Assembly (NCBI GenBank): GCA_030141605.1
Contig: JAQGDQ010000815.1
Coordinates: 28,682 to 92,681, forward strand
Origin: Tubiluchus corallicola
Taxonomy: Eukaryota > Priapulida > Priapulimorpha > Priapulimorphida > Tubiluchidae
Direction of reading: 5' to 3'
DNA: 64,000 nucleotides
The notes under the pieces are model-generated. The model made no database searches, was not told the origin of the DNA, and saw only the letters and a program-made list of their open reading frames with translations. Position numbers and translations under genes: made by a program. Positions 34,071 to 45,450 of this stretch are shown here, in pieces. Every line of letters starts with the position of its first letter. Position 1 is the stretch's first letter.

Positions 34071-34495
34071 TAAAGAATTAAGAAACTGTATCTGCTACCG
34101 GAAGAAATACCATCATTTAGATGCGATAAAAATGGCGGACACAGAGCATCTGCCGCAAATATATCTCTTTATCTCTAACTGTTTATTTCACAAGAATAAC
34201 GAGTGAAATCATATGAAGAAGATAAACATTATAAAATATGAGTAAATCTCTTAGACAACTTGAGAAGAAGAAAAACAGACACAAAAGCAAATGACTTCAT
34301 ACACGTGTATTAACTCGTAGTATCTCTGGAACAGAATACATGGATATTTAAAAAAATATAATCTGGCAAAAGTTACTAATAAGAAATCTATATACATTTT
34401 AAAAAGGCTTGTATTAAAAAAGAATTGTATAAGCGTATACTGGACATGCGAAATACGTAAAAGTTGTTTTGCAGTAACATTTTCATTTCTGTTAA

Positions 34496-34953
34496 CCCTT
34501 TCATACCCGTTGTATCCCGCGGGATACGAGAATATTTTCTGCCTTTAAAATTAATAAAATTTTAAAACTGACAGTTATTTGATCTGTTAATAGTTATTTT
34601 GATTTAAGCTGATAACAATAGACTAAAAATGGTGATAAAATGGCAAACTAGAAAATCTACATAGCACAAAAAACTGTGTAAGGTACAGTACTTTAGAGAC
34701 GACTTTGTACAGATCAGCATAGCATGAATACTAAATGTCTTAAATACTTTAAAAAACTATCAGCAGTTCAAAATGAAGCACATTTTATGCTTCCACTGAA
34801 TCCCAATGTATCCCGTGGGATACAGGCTATATTTAGCACACGGACACAGGTAGAAAAAAATAATGATTATGTGTAAACAAGATGGACATACTGAACAAAA
34901 GTACCAAGTCAAAAAAAACTTTCTTATTAAAAAATAATTTGAGACTGAAAGGG
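34496..34953. mobile_element. 458-bp piggyBac-like MITE
   Basis: Flanked by TTAA at 34492-34495 and 34954-34957; termini CCCTTTCATACC / GACTGAAAGGG. Internal 16-bp palindrome GTATCCCGCGGGATAC (34512-34527) and a one-mismatch copy (34808-34823). Confidence 0.82.
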
Positions 34954-34980
34954 TTAAATTAAGTTTTAACTGCACAACTA

Positions 34981-35523
34981 CCGTATTTATTCGAGTATAA
35001 CGCGCACCCCCAATTCTCGATTAAAAATCGGTATAAAATTTTGTTTCAGTTTTTCTCGGCTCAGACCAAGCATTGTAAGTGACAAACGTTGTTGAACAAC
35101 TCCAGTCTCTAACATTTCCTAGGCCAGGCACCGTCTAGACAAACCATCTAGACATTGCACCCTCTGACAAAGTCTGCTGATGACGCAAATATTATTGATT
35201 ATTTCCTTAGCTACGCAACGCGCACCCCTAATTTTCGATTAAAAATTGGTATAAAATTTTGTTTCAGTTTTTCTCGGCTCAGACCAAGCATTGTAAGTGA
35301 CAAACGTTGTTGAACAACTCCAGTCTCTAACATTTCCGTGGGCCAGACACCGTCTAGACAAAGCGTCTAGACGTTGCACGGTCTGACAGTCTGCTGATGA
35401 CGCAAATATTATTGATTATTTCCTTAGCTACGCCTCACCCCAGCCCTCGTTTATAACGCCCACCCAAACTTTGAGTTCTTTTTTAGGTAGAAAATTTTGC
35501 GCGTTATACTCGAATAAATACGG
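34981..35523. mobile_element. 543-bp TIR element with internal duplication
   Basis: Ends CCGTATTTATTCGAGTATAA / TTATACTCGAATAAATACGG between TA dinucleotides. A ~180-bp segment starting near CGCGCACCCC is duplicated in tandem inside (about 35020-35215 and 35216-35430). Confidence 0.85.
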
Positions 35524-35875
35524 TACTTTAATACCAGAATTATCGATTACTGTTTTTCCTTGGAAATTTCGCAAAAGAAAGCAAATGCAAAAAAAATTAT
35601 GACTGAGCCAGAATCTAGGACAAAAAGCACTTTTTATTTTTTATTTTTATTGATCAAATTTGGCAGAAAAAAGTATCACATTGTCTCATTGTGAATTTTA
35701 ACAATGAATAATTAAGACTGTACTCAAACAGACTTTCCATTTTCAGTGTTTGAGATCTTTAGTATCACATTCAACACATGAGAATCATCATTGTTATGGT
35801 TATATTGATTCCACGACTCATTTCATTTCGGCCTCACAGTCACATGGCTCAATGCTCAATCACACTTCTATGGTT

Positions 35876-36019
35876 TCACTGCCAGTTCACTGCTTGGTCA
35901 TCTTGATCATCATAGTCAGGCAGTCTAACTCGCTTTTCCGTCGAGAAAACCTTTTCCAGTTCATTTTCGCTTGGTATCTTCAAATACGGCAACGCCACGC
36001 GCAACTGTCTCTTTAGCTC
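35876..36019 (-). CDS. MDH1B: MDH1B exon 6 (terminal)
   Basis: Acceptor TTCTGTGCAG; 144 bp to TGA. Encodes ELKRQLRVALPYLKIPSENE and an acidic tail rich in Asp and Gln. Human MDH1B carries a longer tail of low conservation here. Confidence 0.85.
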   Translation of the reverse strand, partial: ELKRQLRVALPYLKIPSENELEKVFSTEKRVRLPDYDDQDDQAVNWQ

Positions 36020-38887
36020 CTGCACAGAAGCGGAAAAAACCGAATCAGAAATTCACGATTTGTTTTTCAACACTATACTACCAAGTCAGCACTTTCGGAC
36101 ATACAGTCAACCTCGGATCTAGGGGACACTTCCGGACTGGAAAAAACCGTCCCTTATATTCGATGTCCCTTGGAGCTGAAGTTGAGTCAGACCAAGGGAG
36201 TATCTAGGTCTGTACTTTTCTGTACTTTTACCCATATTTTTATGGATTATTGCTACACATTCAGTGCAAATGGTATGTAGGAAGCTCCTTCAGTGATGCG
36301 AGATGTATGTGACCGCGGAAACTGAGCTGTTCGAAGGCCGAGTTTGCGAAAACTTGAGGTTAAACATTGATGAATTCCGCTTTGATCATGGGGTCCCTTA
36401 TATGCGAGGTAATTTACCTGAGTTTCTATTACGCGGGATCTGAAGATATCGTCTCTTATAACCGAAAGTCCATTATATCCGAAGATTTTTACATAGGAAA
36501 AACATTCAGAAATCAGGACCAGTGTTGGTGGTTCCTTATAAGCGAGTACCTTATACCCAAGGTTGACTGTATAAACATTATCAACATACAGTAAACTTAC
36601 ACATAAATTAAATCCACTCGGACCGAAAAAAACTTAGAGTTAGACAACATTTTGAGTTAGGCGATGCTGGACTATTTTCCAGCATAGAAACTCTAAACCC
36701 CTCCTCCAGATGGCGAGCTAAATTTAGTAATGAAAGTCTGATAAGTGCCTCGTGTAATTAGTAAAATTGCTTAAAAGTCGCGATCATTTCACGCTCGGAC
36801 GCTCGCAAATTTGACTGCCTGTTCTTCCACCGATGACGTCATTCATCGACTAAGGAAAAGCGGCGCAGCATCAAAACTAGAACATTCTGCGACATTTTTG
36901 TGAGAACATTCGGTAAGCTGCTGCAGAAGTTTTGAATTAGTTTAAACGCGATGCACCTATGTAAAGTCACAATGCGCTTTCGAAAAGTCACGAAGTTGAT
37001 GCAGCTAACAGCATAAATTCTGCTGCTCCTAAAACTAGATTTGGTTGAAGTTGTTGCATATCTTTATTTATCTTAGCTATCCGAGTTGTTATTGGTTTAC
37101 CTGGCTGTTTTTTGCAAAGTTTTAAGGCTTCTTCTAAGGTAATTCATACTGGTGTTTCACTTTGTAATCTGAGAAAGTGTCCTAATATAGGTTTTACACG
37201 TCAAATGTAGACACAGGAAAGTTCAAATGTGACTTAGGTAAGTCAAATGTAGACATAGGAATTTCGAATGTGTTTTGGTAACTCAGATGTGACTTAGGTA
37301 AGTCAAATGTAGACATAGGACATTTGACTTGACATGTGTCTACATTTGACTTACCAAAAACGCTTAAGATTTGTTGAAAATCATTGTTAACACATTTCAA
37401 CTGCCTAAGTCTACGTTTGAGTTACCAAGACACATTTGAATTACCTAAATCTACATTTGACTTAACATAGGTCTACATTTGACGTGTAAAACCTATATTT
37501 GAATCTTCAGAGCTTGACTTTTGAACTCTAGAGAACTTGTTTCATTCTAGTATATAAATCTTCGGCCATCTTGTTACATCATACAATAATTGTCTAGTGA
37601 ATGGCAGCTACTATGGCAGAAACAATCTATACCATGCTAGTATAAATTAACTATATAGTGCACAGACAATAATAGTAAAATAAACCCAACATACAGTCTA
37701 GCCTCGTTATCTCGCCACTGTCCGTCTAGGGCAAATTTTTGGCGAGAGGCGAGTATGGCGAGATAACGGGAATATAACGAAGTTAGTTTATATGTATATA
37801 CATAATAGGTGATTAACATAGTGTTCCTCTATGTACATATAAAATATATTTCGCATTATAGGATTAAGACAAAACAGTTTTTGCTTCAGAGACATCATGT
37901 AAAGTTGCTCACACTTTGTGGAAACTCAAACTTAAACGCAGCTTTGGTGTTATAGAGTAAGGATATCGGTGACGCTTTAGTTTCTCTGCGCATTAACCAA
38001 CCACAGCACTCCTAATCTAATCCTGGTGAGACACACACTAGATTATTTATGTCTGTCTATCGCGTACAGTATCATTGCCTACATACCGCGGTTATATTGA
38101 TCGACACGCGGTATATGTATTGATCGATTCACCTCTGAGTTTGTCTGTTTGGCGACATAACGAATATAGTTTACATAAGCATTCATCCTAGCATGACGTG
38201 GCGAGGGCGAGAAGCGAGTGTGGCGACTTGACGAGGTAAATATCAAAGCAGGAAATCCGTCCTGGTGCTTTCTATGGCGAGAGACGAGTTTGGCGGCATA
38301 ACGAGGGGCGAGATAACGAGGCTAGACTGTACTAAGTCATTTGACAAAACTTGAAGATCAACATTAGAACACTTACTAGAATACTTTCAACTAGTTTACG
38401 TCGCACATCTAAGCTTAATGGCAAGTCCTCTTTGACAGTGAGTCTACCATCATTAAACTGCACGGGGAATGAAAAACCTAGACCATTCGACACTCCATAC
38501 TGTCCTAAAATAAATATATTTTTATTAACTGAAATACTCGCCCCGTTAAATAAATGCAGATACTTGGCAATTCAACAAACAGAATCAAACATCACAGTAC
38601 ATTACTATGATTCTGCATTACAGCAGTAATTGACTTAATTTACGATAAATTAGTGAATGTTGTACGATTATTTCAAAGCAAAGAAACTGGTTTGGACTCG
38701 TGAAGCCAGAGGCCATTCAAACTAAGTGACTTGTGGTGAAATCTTAAAAGGGGTGGGTTGATACACAAAGCAAAACTGGTCCATTGTGATATCTCGTTTT
38801 CCATCTGAAACAAGGTAGTAATAAAAAGGCGTAAAATTTAGAGTTTAAAAACTTATCTTATTTGGAAAGAGAAAGAGAGGGAGAGAA

Positions 38888-38970
<83 letters not shown>

Positions 38971-39046
38971 AGAGAGCGAGGTGAAGGAGGGAGACGAGAG
39001 GGATGGAGGGAGAGAGGGAAAGGCAGGAAGAGAGAGAAAGACAAAG

Positions 39047-39102
<56 letters not shown>

Positions 39103-41761
39103 TGGAGAGAGAGAGAGAGAGATGGAGAGAGAAAGAGGCAGAGGAAGAGAAACAGAGGGAGATATGAAAAAGAGACAAGAGTATAATGCTTAACATGAAT
39201 TAAGTACGAACTGACCAGATGATATAACACCAAGCGAATGTAAATGACCATCCTGGGAACGACCATTCCACCACAACTTCATGATGTTCAATACGTCCAC
39301 AGATAAACACATATCACCTCCGCTAGAACCGAGGACAGCCTGAAAAATTCGTACGTCAAAATCTAGATTAAACCAGTTACAGAAAAATTATCCATACACA
39401 AACCAAAATAACCAATCGTTTGGATTTTACGCATGTACGCATAGCAATGTTGATAATTTTCCATTTTTTTATTACAAATTTGCAAAAATGAATGTCGCGG
39501 CCCACTACAAGCCAAAGTCTGGCATTCCGCAAAGTGGCCTATTTAATGTATTTCCTCTTACTACATTCACATGCAGTTAATGTACAGTCAACATCGGATA
39601 TACGGGACACCTCGGGACCGGAAAAAACCATCCCGTATATTCGATGTCCCTTATAGTCAAAGTTGAGTCAGACCGAGGGTGTATATCTAGACCTGTACTT
39701 TTCTGTATTTTTACCCATATTTTTATGGATAATTGCTACACATTCAGTGCAAACGGTATGTAGGAAGCTCCTTCAGTAATGCGAGATATATGTGACCACG
39801 GAAACCGAGTAGTTCGAAGGCAGAGTTTGCGAAAAATTGAGGTTAAAAGTTGATCAATTTCGCTTTGATCATAGAGTCCCTTATATGCGAGGTAATTTAC
39901 CTGGGTTTCTATTACGCGGGATCTGAAGATAACGTTCCGTATAACCGAAAGTCTCTATATCCGAGTACAGGAAAAACGTTACAAAAAATCGGGACCAATG
40001 TTGGTGGTTCCTTATAAGTGAGTGTCCCTTATAACGAGTACCTTATACACGAAGATTTTTACATAGGAAAAACGTTACAAAATTCGGGACCAGTGTTGGT
40101 GGTCCCTTATAAGTGAGTGTCCCTTATAAGCGAGTACGTTATACCCGAAGTTGACTGTATAAGATGATGTAATATTTTTTATACCTCTCTGCATTTTTTA
40201 ATTTTTTCTTGGAACTCGTGCTGCAGCCATTTTCTATCGTACAACACATCGAGCACCGGTCTCGAATATGTGTCCGGACCAAAGATCGCCGAATCAAGGC
40301 GATACACTCGAGCTGTGCTGACATCTGCATATTCGTTCACATTCAAGTTACCCCATACGATGACGTCCCGGACGTCACTAGCATGGACCGACAATTCCGA
40401 TGCGACGAGAGACCGGGCAATGTTCTCCGTTTCTTTGCTGAAGAATACAATGTTTTCCTTGGGAACGTTTGTCGCATAAAATAATAACACTGTAGCCGCC
40501 ACGTTCACGGGCCCCGTGCCAACGATAAGAATTTTCGCAGTTTGCATCTTCGCCTTTTGCATTATTTTACCATATTGCTTGAATATATTGGCAAATGACC
40601 ATAGAGCTTCGGCATCGATTTCTTTTAGTGTGTCTTCATCGGGTATTGAGGGAATTATATCGTCTACTAATTCTTCTACAATTGAGCTTGCTACTTCTTC
40701 GGAACTTGGTGGAATACTGTCCTCAACCAATCCTTCGACCACTTTGTACACAACTTGTTCACTTGTTGATAGAATGCTATCCTCTACGACTTCCGTGACG
40801 ATTCTATCTATAATTTTTCTAGGTCGCAGATAAAAGCTGTCTCTAACGATTTCTTGCACGAGAGCCCACACCATTTGTTTGGGTTTCAAGCAGAGACTGT
40901 TGCCGATAATTTCCCGCACAATTCTGCCCACGATTTCCGCTGGTTCCAAGGCACGATTTTCCTGGATGATTTTTGTCACCACTGCTTCTACGATTTCTCT
41001 AGCTCTGCGCAAAAGTCTTTCTTCGCTTCCCAATTCTCGAGAGACTATTGAGATAATTTCTCCACCATCGGCTCCCATAAGATCAAGCGAAGACTCGATT
41101 TCGATGGGTTCGGGCTGAACAATTATCGAAGGAGTTAACCACACCGGCTTGCTTTCAATTATCTCATCAACTGCTGCGAGAATTCTTTCTATTATCCAAT
41201 TAACAGTTTCTTCCGCTGTTTCTCGTGGCAGCATACAATCAAGCAAAACGATGAAACTACAGTTCTGAAACGCCTCCGCTGCGTTCCTCGTTATCACGAC
41301 CTCTCTCAGCGTAGGTGAACACATATCCATCATCTCAGCCTCCAAGCCTTGCAGCTCTTCGTCAGAATCCTCCTCGTTAGCAAGCAAACGCAAGCACAGT
41401 TGATAATCGTCGGAGAATATGTGACCGCACAGGATCTGTTGAATGATGCAGTAAGCAGTTTTAGTGCAAGGTTTACTGATGCACACATAGTAAGGATTAT
41501 AAGCAGCTTTTCGTGCCGCCATCTTTCCGTCTTCTTTAACTCTTTCCCGGAGGTTCTCTGCTGCACAGCCTCTTAAATACTCCATGTCAAAATCGAGCTT
41601 AATGTTGTAGTAGAAGTTCACGTAGTCTTCAAATTCGGTCGCTCCTCCCAGGTACAATCCTTTGCCTCCGCGATCAATTAGCTCACGCCATATTAGCGGC
41701 GATGACGAATGTGTCCAGTTGTTTGTGCGGCAAACTTGTTCTAGCCACTCCTAAAGCAAAC

Positions 41762-41806
<45 letters not shown>

Positions 41807-44086
41807 CTTTATTTAAAGGCGGCTTTTGGGTCAACAATTAACATTAGCTCAAAGAGTTATTATCGCCGACTGTAAATAACAACCTACAACTACATAACAG
41901 ACACTATTATTACCCCACTTTTACACTAAATACCACGTCTCAGGCAGCGCAAAGCATGTACCATTTTTAAAGTCTTTGGTATTACCCGGCCGCTGGTTCG
42001 AACTCACGACCTCCCAGACGGAAAGCAGACGCATTACCGCTAGACTAAACCGTCTGGTATAAAATTGTAAAGTAAAGGGATGTAAATAATTGTAAAGTAA
42101 TGATATTATAACATATTGGTGCAGTATACTTTGCTTAATATATATTGTTTATTGAGCAAAAAGGTACATATGATATTTTACAGAATTACACTCTTAAGTT
42201 AGTTCATTTGTACAATATATAAAGCAAAATATATCTTAAACTGTAGGTGAAAACCATCTACTCTTTAAAATATTGAAAGGAAAGATGCTATATTTTCAAA
42301 AATTACTTACGTAAAAGAATTATTACCACAAAAATACAATTTCACGTTCGTGCCACTAGTTCTTCCATGTTACATGCATTTTGCCATTCGCTACGTAGGC
42401 GGGCACTAGCAACGGCATTTCGGAAACGCTTTGCACAAAAATGCTGTACCTCTCAGTTCAGATGCATTAGTTTGTGACGAACTGCACAAGTTCGACAGCT
42501 CATGCGTGAGCACAGCAGTAAATATAAAATTAAATTTTTATCTTAAAACTTTCCTAGTTTTAGTACAGCACACTAAATATCTTACAGTAGCACTGTACTT
42601 CAATTTTCGCTTTCACAAACACGTGCAACATGCTCGTGGAATATTTTTGCTGTTGAAAATCACGTTAGTTTGTGAAGTCATCAATAGTTGGGCTCTCTTG
42701 CCATTAATCAAGTTTTTAATGTAATTACTAGAAATGCTTTGGCAGTATTAATTGTGTTAAAACGTATACTTTTTATCAGACATGAAGATGGGTTAGTAAG
42801 TGAAAAATCAACCTGTCTTCCTTTAAATTGAGCACTGCAGTTCTGAAGTGCAGTTTAAGAACTAATTTCCGAGCAGTCCTACAAAATGCAAACAACTGCT
42901 CATTTTAATACCACGATGCCCGATTAGCATCAATATTAACAGACAGATGGCAAATTGACAGTTAAGTTTAGCATACCCTCCATTCACAACCGTGAATCAT
43001 AATCTTGTGAACGTCAAAGTTTGGTAATCTTTTTGACATGTCTTCTGCAAGTAATTCTACTCTTGCAAATACCGGGCAGTCGGCAATACCTGAAAGAGGA
43101 AATAATTATGCAAAGTGTACATTAGTGGACACATGTACAAGTGCCTTTAAACTGATCTGTCACCTTCATCTCTGATTTGTTAACCTTGAAAAAGGGAAAA
43201 TCAATTTTTGCCTATTTTACTGTCAAATACAAAGAAATGGTCATTGTGACATTTCTGTCAAATTTTGTTTAAATTGAATCGAGTTCTTTTGAAACACAAC
43301 TATTAAGCACTGGCAACACATAGATGGAGAAATATGGCTCTAAGCAAGCTGTCAGACATGTCATAAGCACTTTTATATACAATCAAAAAAACGCATAAAT
43401 TTTAAATATATTTATATACTTATTTATTTATTTTTAAATTCAAACATTTACAATTATGTAAACAGTTAACGGCATTCACACATAAACAGTGTCCACCAGA
43501 CCTAATGTTTTTGTTTGGGAAAGTTGATTTGCTATTTTAAAGTAACTGTTATATAGTTTTAATATATATATATATATACTAATATCTCAGTTTGCCGGAC
43601 CTCACTTTTAAGGATATCAGAAGAATTGGACAAAATCTGGACCATTAAAAAGTCCCGCATACTACGGACACAGTCCACTGTTTCGCGAGCTGACCGCTAG
43701 TTGGTGGGCCATCACTTTACTTACATCATTACGTCAGTGTAACTACAACCGTTTGCCAACCGTTTTCATATACTTCTGTACAAGGCCCGTATGCGACATT
43801 TTTGAGACAATTAGGCAATAGATACTACATTACCGGGAATCTAACACATCTGTCGTGCGCCTACTATATTAGCTTATTATCGGTAAATACGAACAATCGG
43901 CAAATTCGTATCGACATCGCCACACTTTTATCCAGCAAACCATTATATCCGTGTATATTATCATATTATATTATATTACATTATATATTTCACACACTAC
44001 ACTTCTACAACATTATCTGGAATGGATAAGAGTTTTAATTCTTTCTATGATTATTTAAGCTTACCTGCTACTACAAATTTCGCCAT
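35876..44086 (-). CDS. MDH1B: Putative malate dehydrogenase 1B (MDH1B), six exons, with a 20-residue-repeat insertion
   Basis: Complete minus-strand gene. Exons in transcription order: 44086-44065, 43089-42977, 41750-40185, 39339-39216, 38504-38377, 36019-35876; all GT-AG and in frame, 698 residues to TGA. MDH1B is a divergent lactate/malate dehydrogenase relative linked to ciliated and sperm cells; enzymatic activity is not established. Matches along the human protein (518 residues): MAKFVVAGIADCPVFARVEL; SSPLIWRELIDRGGKGLYLG; CSPTLREVVITRNAAEAF; FIVLLDC; RDVIVWGNLN; ARVYRLDSAIFGPDTYSRPV; and WWNGRS near the catalytic-domain helix. The extra length is almost entirely an insertion of about 190 residues (223-416) within the nucleotide-binding domain, after FIVLLDCMLPRE. 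It ends with six consecutive 20-residue acidic/hydrophobic repeats (residues 297-416). Exon 3 is 1566 bp without introns. Its 3' end is convergent with the unknown gene and PACRG. Confidence 0.95.
36104..36569. mobile_element. Pogo/Tigger-like MITE, copy 2
   Basis: CAGTCAACCTCGG / CCAAGGTTGACTG, TA target; in the MDH1B intron between exons 5 and 6. Confidence 0.88.
36594..36730. mobile_element. Fragment of the 13334-type MITE
   Basis: Shares the ACTCGGACCGAAAAAAACTT and TTGAGTTAGGCGATG blocks and the GATGGCGAGCTAAAT stretch with 13334-13844. Confidence 0.65.
37187..37500. repeat. Inverted array of GTCAAATGTAGAC-type motifs
   Basis: Outer arms AATATAGGTTTTACACGTCA and its complement ending at 37500. 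Between them the motif AAGTCAAATGTAGACATAGG recurs in both orientations. Confidence 0.85.
37694..38329. mobile_element. 636-bp pogo/Tigger-like MITE
   Basis: Ends CAGTCTAGCCTCGTTATCTC / GAGATAACGAGGCTAGACTG, nearly perfect, TA target. Ends 48 bp from MDH1B exon 5. Confidence 0.92.
38377..38504 (-). CDS. MDH1B: MDH1B exon 5
   Basis: Acceptor TATTTTAG, donor GTAAGT; 128 bp. Encodes QYGVSNGLGFSFPVQFNDGR and LTVKEDLPLSL, matching the human QFGIPKGIVFSMPVKFENG region. Confidence 0.93.
38869..39168. repeat. (GA)n microsatellite, ~300 bp
   Basis: Long interrupted GA tract (CT on the MDH1B coding strand), starting 48 bp after MDH1B exon 4. It creates spurious Leu-Ser and Arg-Glu open frames. Confidence 0.97.
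39216..39339 (-). CDS. MDH1B: MDH1B exon 4
   Basis: Acceptor TTTTTCAG, donor GTCAGT; 124 bp. Encodes AVLGSSGGD then DVLNIMKLWWNGRSQDG and LGVISS, aligning with the human GGILAAHSIATTLKYWYHG...VSLGILSEG segment. Confidence 0.92.
39585..40157. mobile_element. Pogo/Tigger-like MITE, copy 3
   Basis: CAGTCAACATCGG / CGAAGTTGACTG, TA target; contains an internal ~70-bp duplication near its right end and stops 27 bp from the donor of MDH1B exon 3. Confidence 0.88.
40185..41750 (-). CDS. MDH1B: MDH1B exon 3 (main domain plus repeat insertion)
   Basis: Acceptor TTGCTTTAG, donor GTATAA; 1566 bp, exactly 522 codons. Residues 46-567 of the protein, including the 20-residue-repeat insertion (DNA 40638-41219). 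The donor is only 27 bp from the end of a pogo/Tigger-like MITE (39585-40157). Confidence 0.97.
40638..40997 (-). repeat. Six in-frame 60-bp (20-residue) coding repeats in MDH1B
   Basis: Consecutive 20-residue blocks begin EIVEAVVTKI, EIVGRIVREI, QMVWALVQEI, KIIDRIVTEV, QVVYKVVEGL and EVASSIVEEL. The shared pattern is x-h-V-x-x-h-V-x-E-h-h-x-[DN]-[ST]-h-x, where h is hydrophobic. DNA similarity is low, so the repeat is old and kept at the protein level. The spacing suggests a stack of amphipathic helices. Confidence 0.9.
41761..42057 (-). mobile_element. tRNA-derived SINE with (ATT)n tail
   Basis: Minus strand: box A TAGTCTAGCGGTAATGC (42048-42032) and box B GAGTTCGAACC (about 42005-41995), then a ~200-bp body and a (TTA)n tail at 41806-41761. 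Inserted just upstream of MDH1B exon 3. Confidence 0.85.
42236..42720. repeat. Dispersed repeat, copy of 33625-34070
   Basis: Same blocks and order as at 33625, including the ATCTACTCTTTAAAATATTG start. Lies in the MDH1B intron between exons 2 and 3. Confidence 0.75.
42977..43089 (-). CDS. MDH1B: MDH1B exon 2
   Basis: Acceptor CTCTTTCAG, donor GTATGC; 113 bp. Encodes IADCPVFARVELLAEDMSKR and then LPNFDVHKI. It ends in phase 0 and joins EWLEQVCRTNNWTH of exon 3. Confidence 0.95.
43413..43563. repeat. Dispersed repeat, also at 44529-44663
   Basis: Both copies share AACAGTTAACGGCATTCACA and GTTGATTTGCTATTTTA and lie ~1.1 kb apart on either side of MDH1B exon 1. Confidence 0.8.
44065..44086 (-). 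CDS. MDH1B: MDH1B exon 1 (start codon)
   Basis: ATG at 44086-44084 followed by MAKFVVA and the first base of a Gly codon, then donor GTAAGC. Human MDH1B begins MAKFVIAG, which identifies this 22-bp coding exon despite its size. Confidence 0.88.
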
Positions 44087-44797
44087 CCCGTCAGTTCAAA
44101 TGAAGTACTAGGACAATATCGAATAAAAACTGATGCATTCTTTTCAAGGTCTAACCAGTTAAATTCTGAAAAGTACTTTACAATTAATTATATACAACAT
44201 TACCAACAGAATACAATGGAACTACTTTAATAATTTTTACAAGAAAAAGACAGACAAATATAGAGAGAAAAAGCGAGGGGTCGGAAGAGAGAAAAGCGGC
44301 ATAGAGAGATGGGGAGGGAAGAAGACTGAATGAGTGAAAGGGAGAAATACAGAAAGAGAAGAAGAGGGAAAAGAGGGAGAGGGTTACTTAGTGTTAGAGA
44401 TGCCATCCAGTTCTACAACTAGTTTAATATCATGATGAAGACTAACGATTTCAAGATCATGATCTTAATCATTTTCGTCTGAACATCGTCATCGAAATGC
44501 TAAAAATTCTGATTTGATATGATGCGATTTATTTTTAAGTTCAAACATTTACAAATATGTAAACAGTTAACGGCATTCACACATAAACAGTGTCCACCAG
44601 ACCTGTTTTTGTTTGGGAAAGTTGATTTGCTATTTTATAGTAACTGTTATATAGTTTTAATACAATAGATGTCATTTTTGATAATATTAGACAGTAAATA
44701 TTCACCATTTTAATAAAAAATATAGTCAAAGTAACAATACACTATAATTTAGCAGACGCTAAGACGACGTGGTTGCACAAACTGTTGCCAAATTTTG

Positions 44798-44805
44798 TGA
44801 CGTCA
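44798..44805. promoter_or_regulatory. Palindromic CRE between MDH1B and RUNDC3
   Basis: TGACGTCA in the 1.9-kb divergent intergenic region, with GTTGCC (44784-44789, an RFX half-site) just to its left. Function not shown. Confidence 0.3.
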
Positions 44806-45266
44806 TCGCGCAATATACGAAATTACGCATTACAGAAAACTGAAACTTCAACCGAATCTATCTTCAGGAGTGACGAACTTACACTGCTAGCTGCAGAGAG
44901 AGGAGTGAGTGGAATACTGTAATAAATATTAATACCTGAATCTCAACAATAGATGGAATGAGACCTTAAAGAAAGAAACGAACATCAAGTATATTCATCA
45001 CCAGTAAGGCAGAACAACAGACAATTAAACTTTCAAAAGAAAGCTAGCAGTTTGTCAGAGCAGGTTCCGTTAGCCGAGAAGAAGTCAGCTACTGATGTAT
45101 ATAGATACACTGCAAAAAGATTTAGCAAATACATACTCTAGGTTTGAGTTATGATGCATCATTGGCAGTGGCAGTGGACAGAATGCCTGGCATCAATGCT
45201 TAACAGGTGGGATGCGCCATGTTTTGTAAAACGCAGCAGCACTTATAGACGACAACACAATCATTA

Positions 45267-45450
45267 GGGGTGAGCATTCTCTACCAGAAAGCGAATTCGA
45301 ATCGAACCGAATTTGTGACTTTCGAATTACAATCGACCCGAACTTCAGTGTTTCGAATTCGAATCTAATTCGAATTGAGATTGAAAAATTTTCGAACAAG
45401 TTTTCGAACCACCAGTAAAAATTAGTCTTACAAAGATCATGCATATCACT
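45267..45450. mobile_element. TTCGAA-rich MITE, truncated copy 3
   Basis: Starts TAGGGGTGAGCATTCTCTAC; the right end is missing. Confidence 0.7.

Noticed and set aside
38790-38806. Extra MDH1B exon near an ATG after TTTCAG
   Set aside because: Not in phase with exons 4 and 5, which already join in frame to match the human protein.
38853-39266. Leu-Ser and Arg-Glu repeat frames
   Set aside because: Translation of a GA microsatellite in an MDH1B intron.
40209-41576. Several plus-strand frames and alternative minus frames within MDH1B exon 3
   Set aside because: Shadows of the 1566-bp coding exon.
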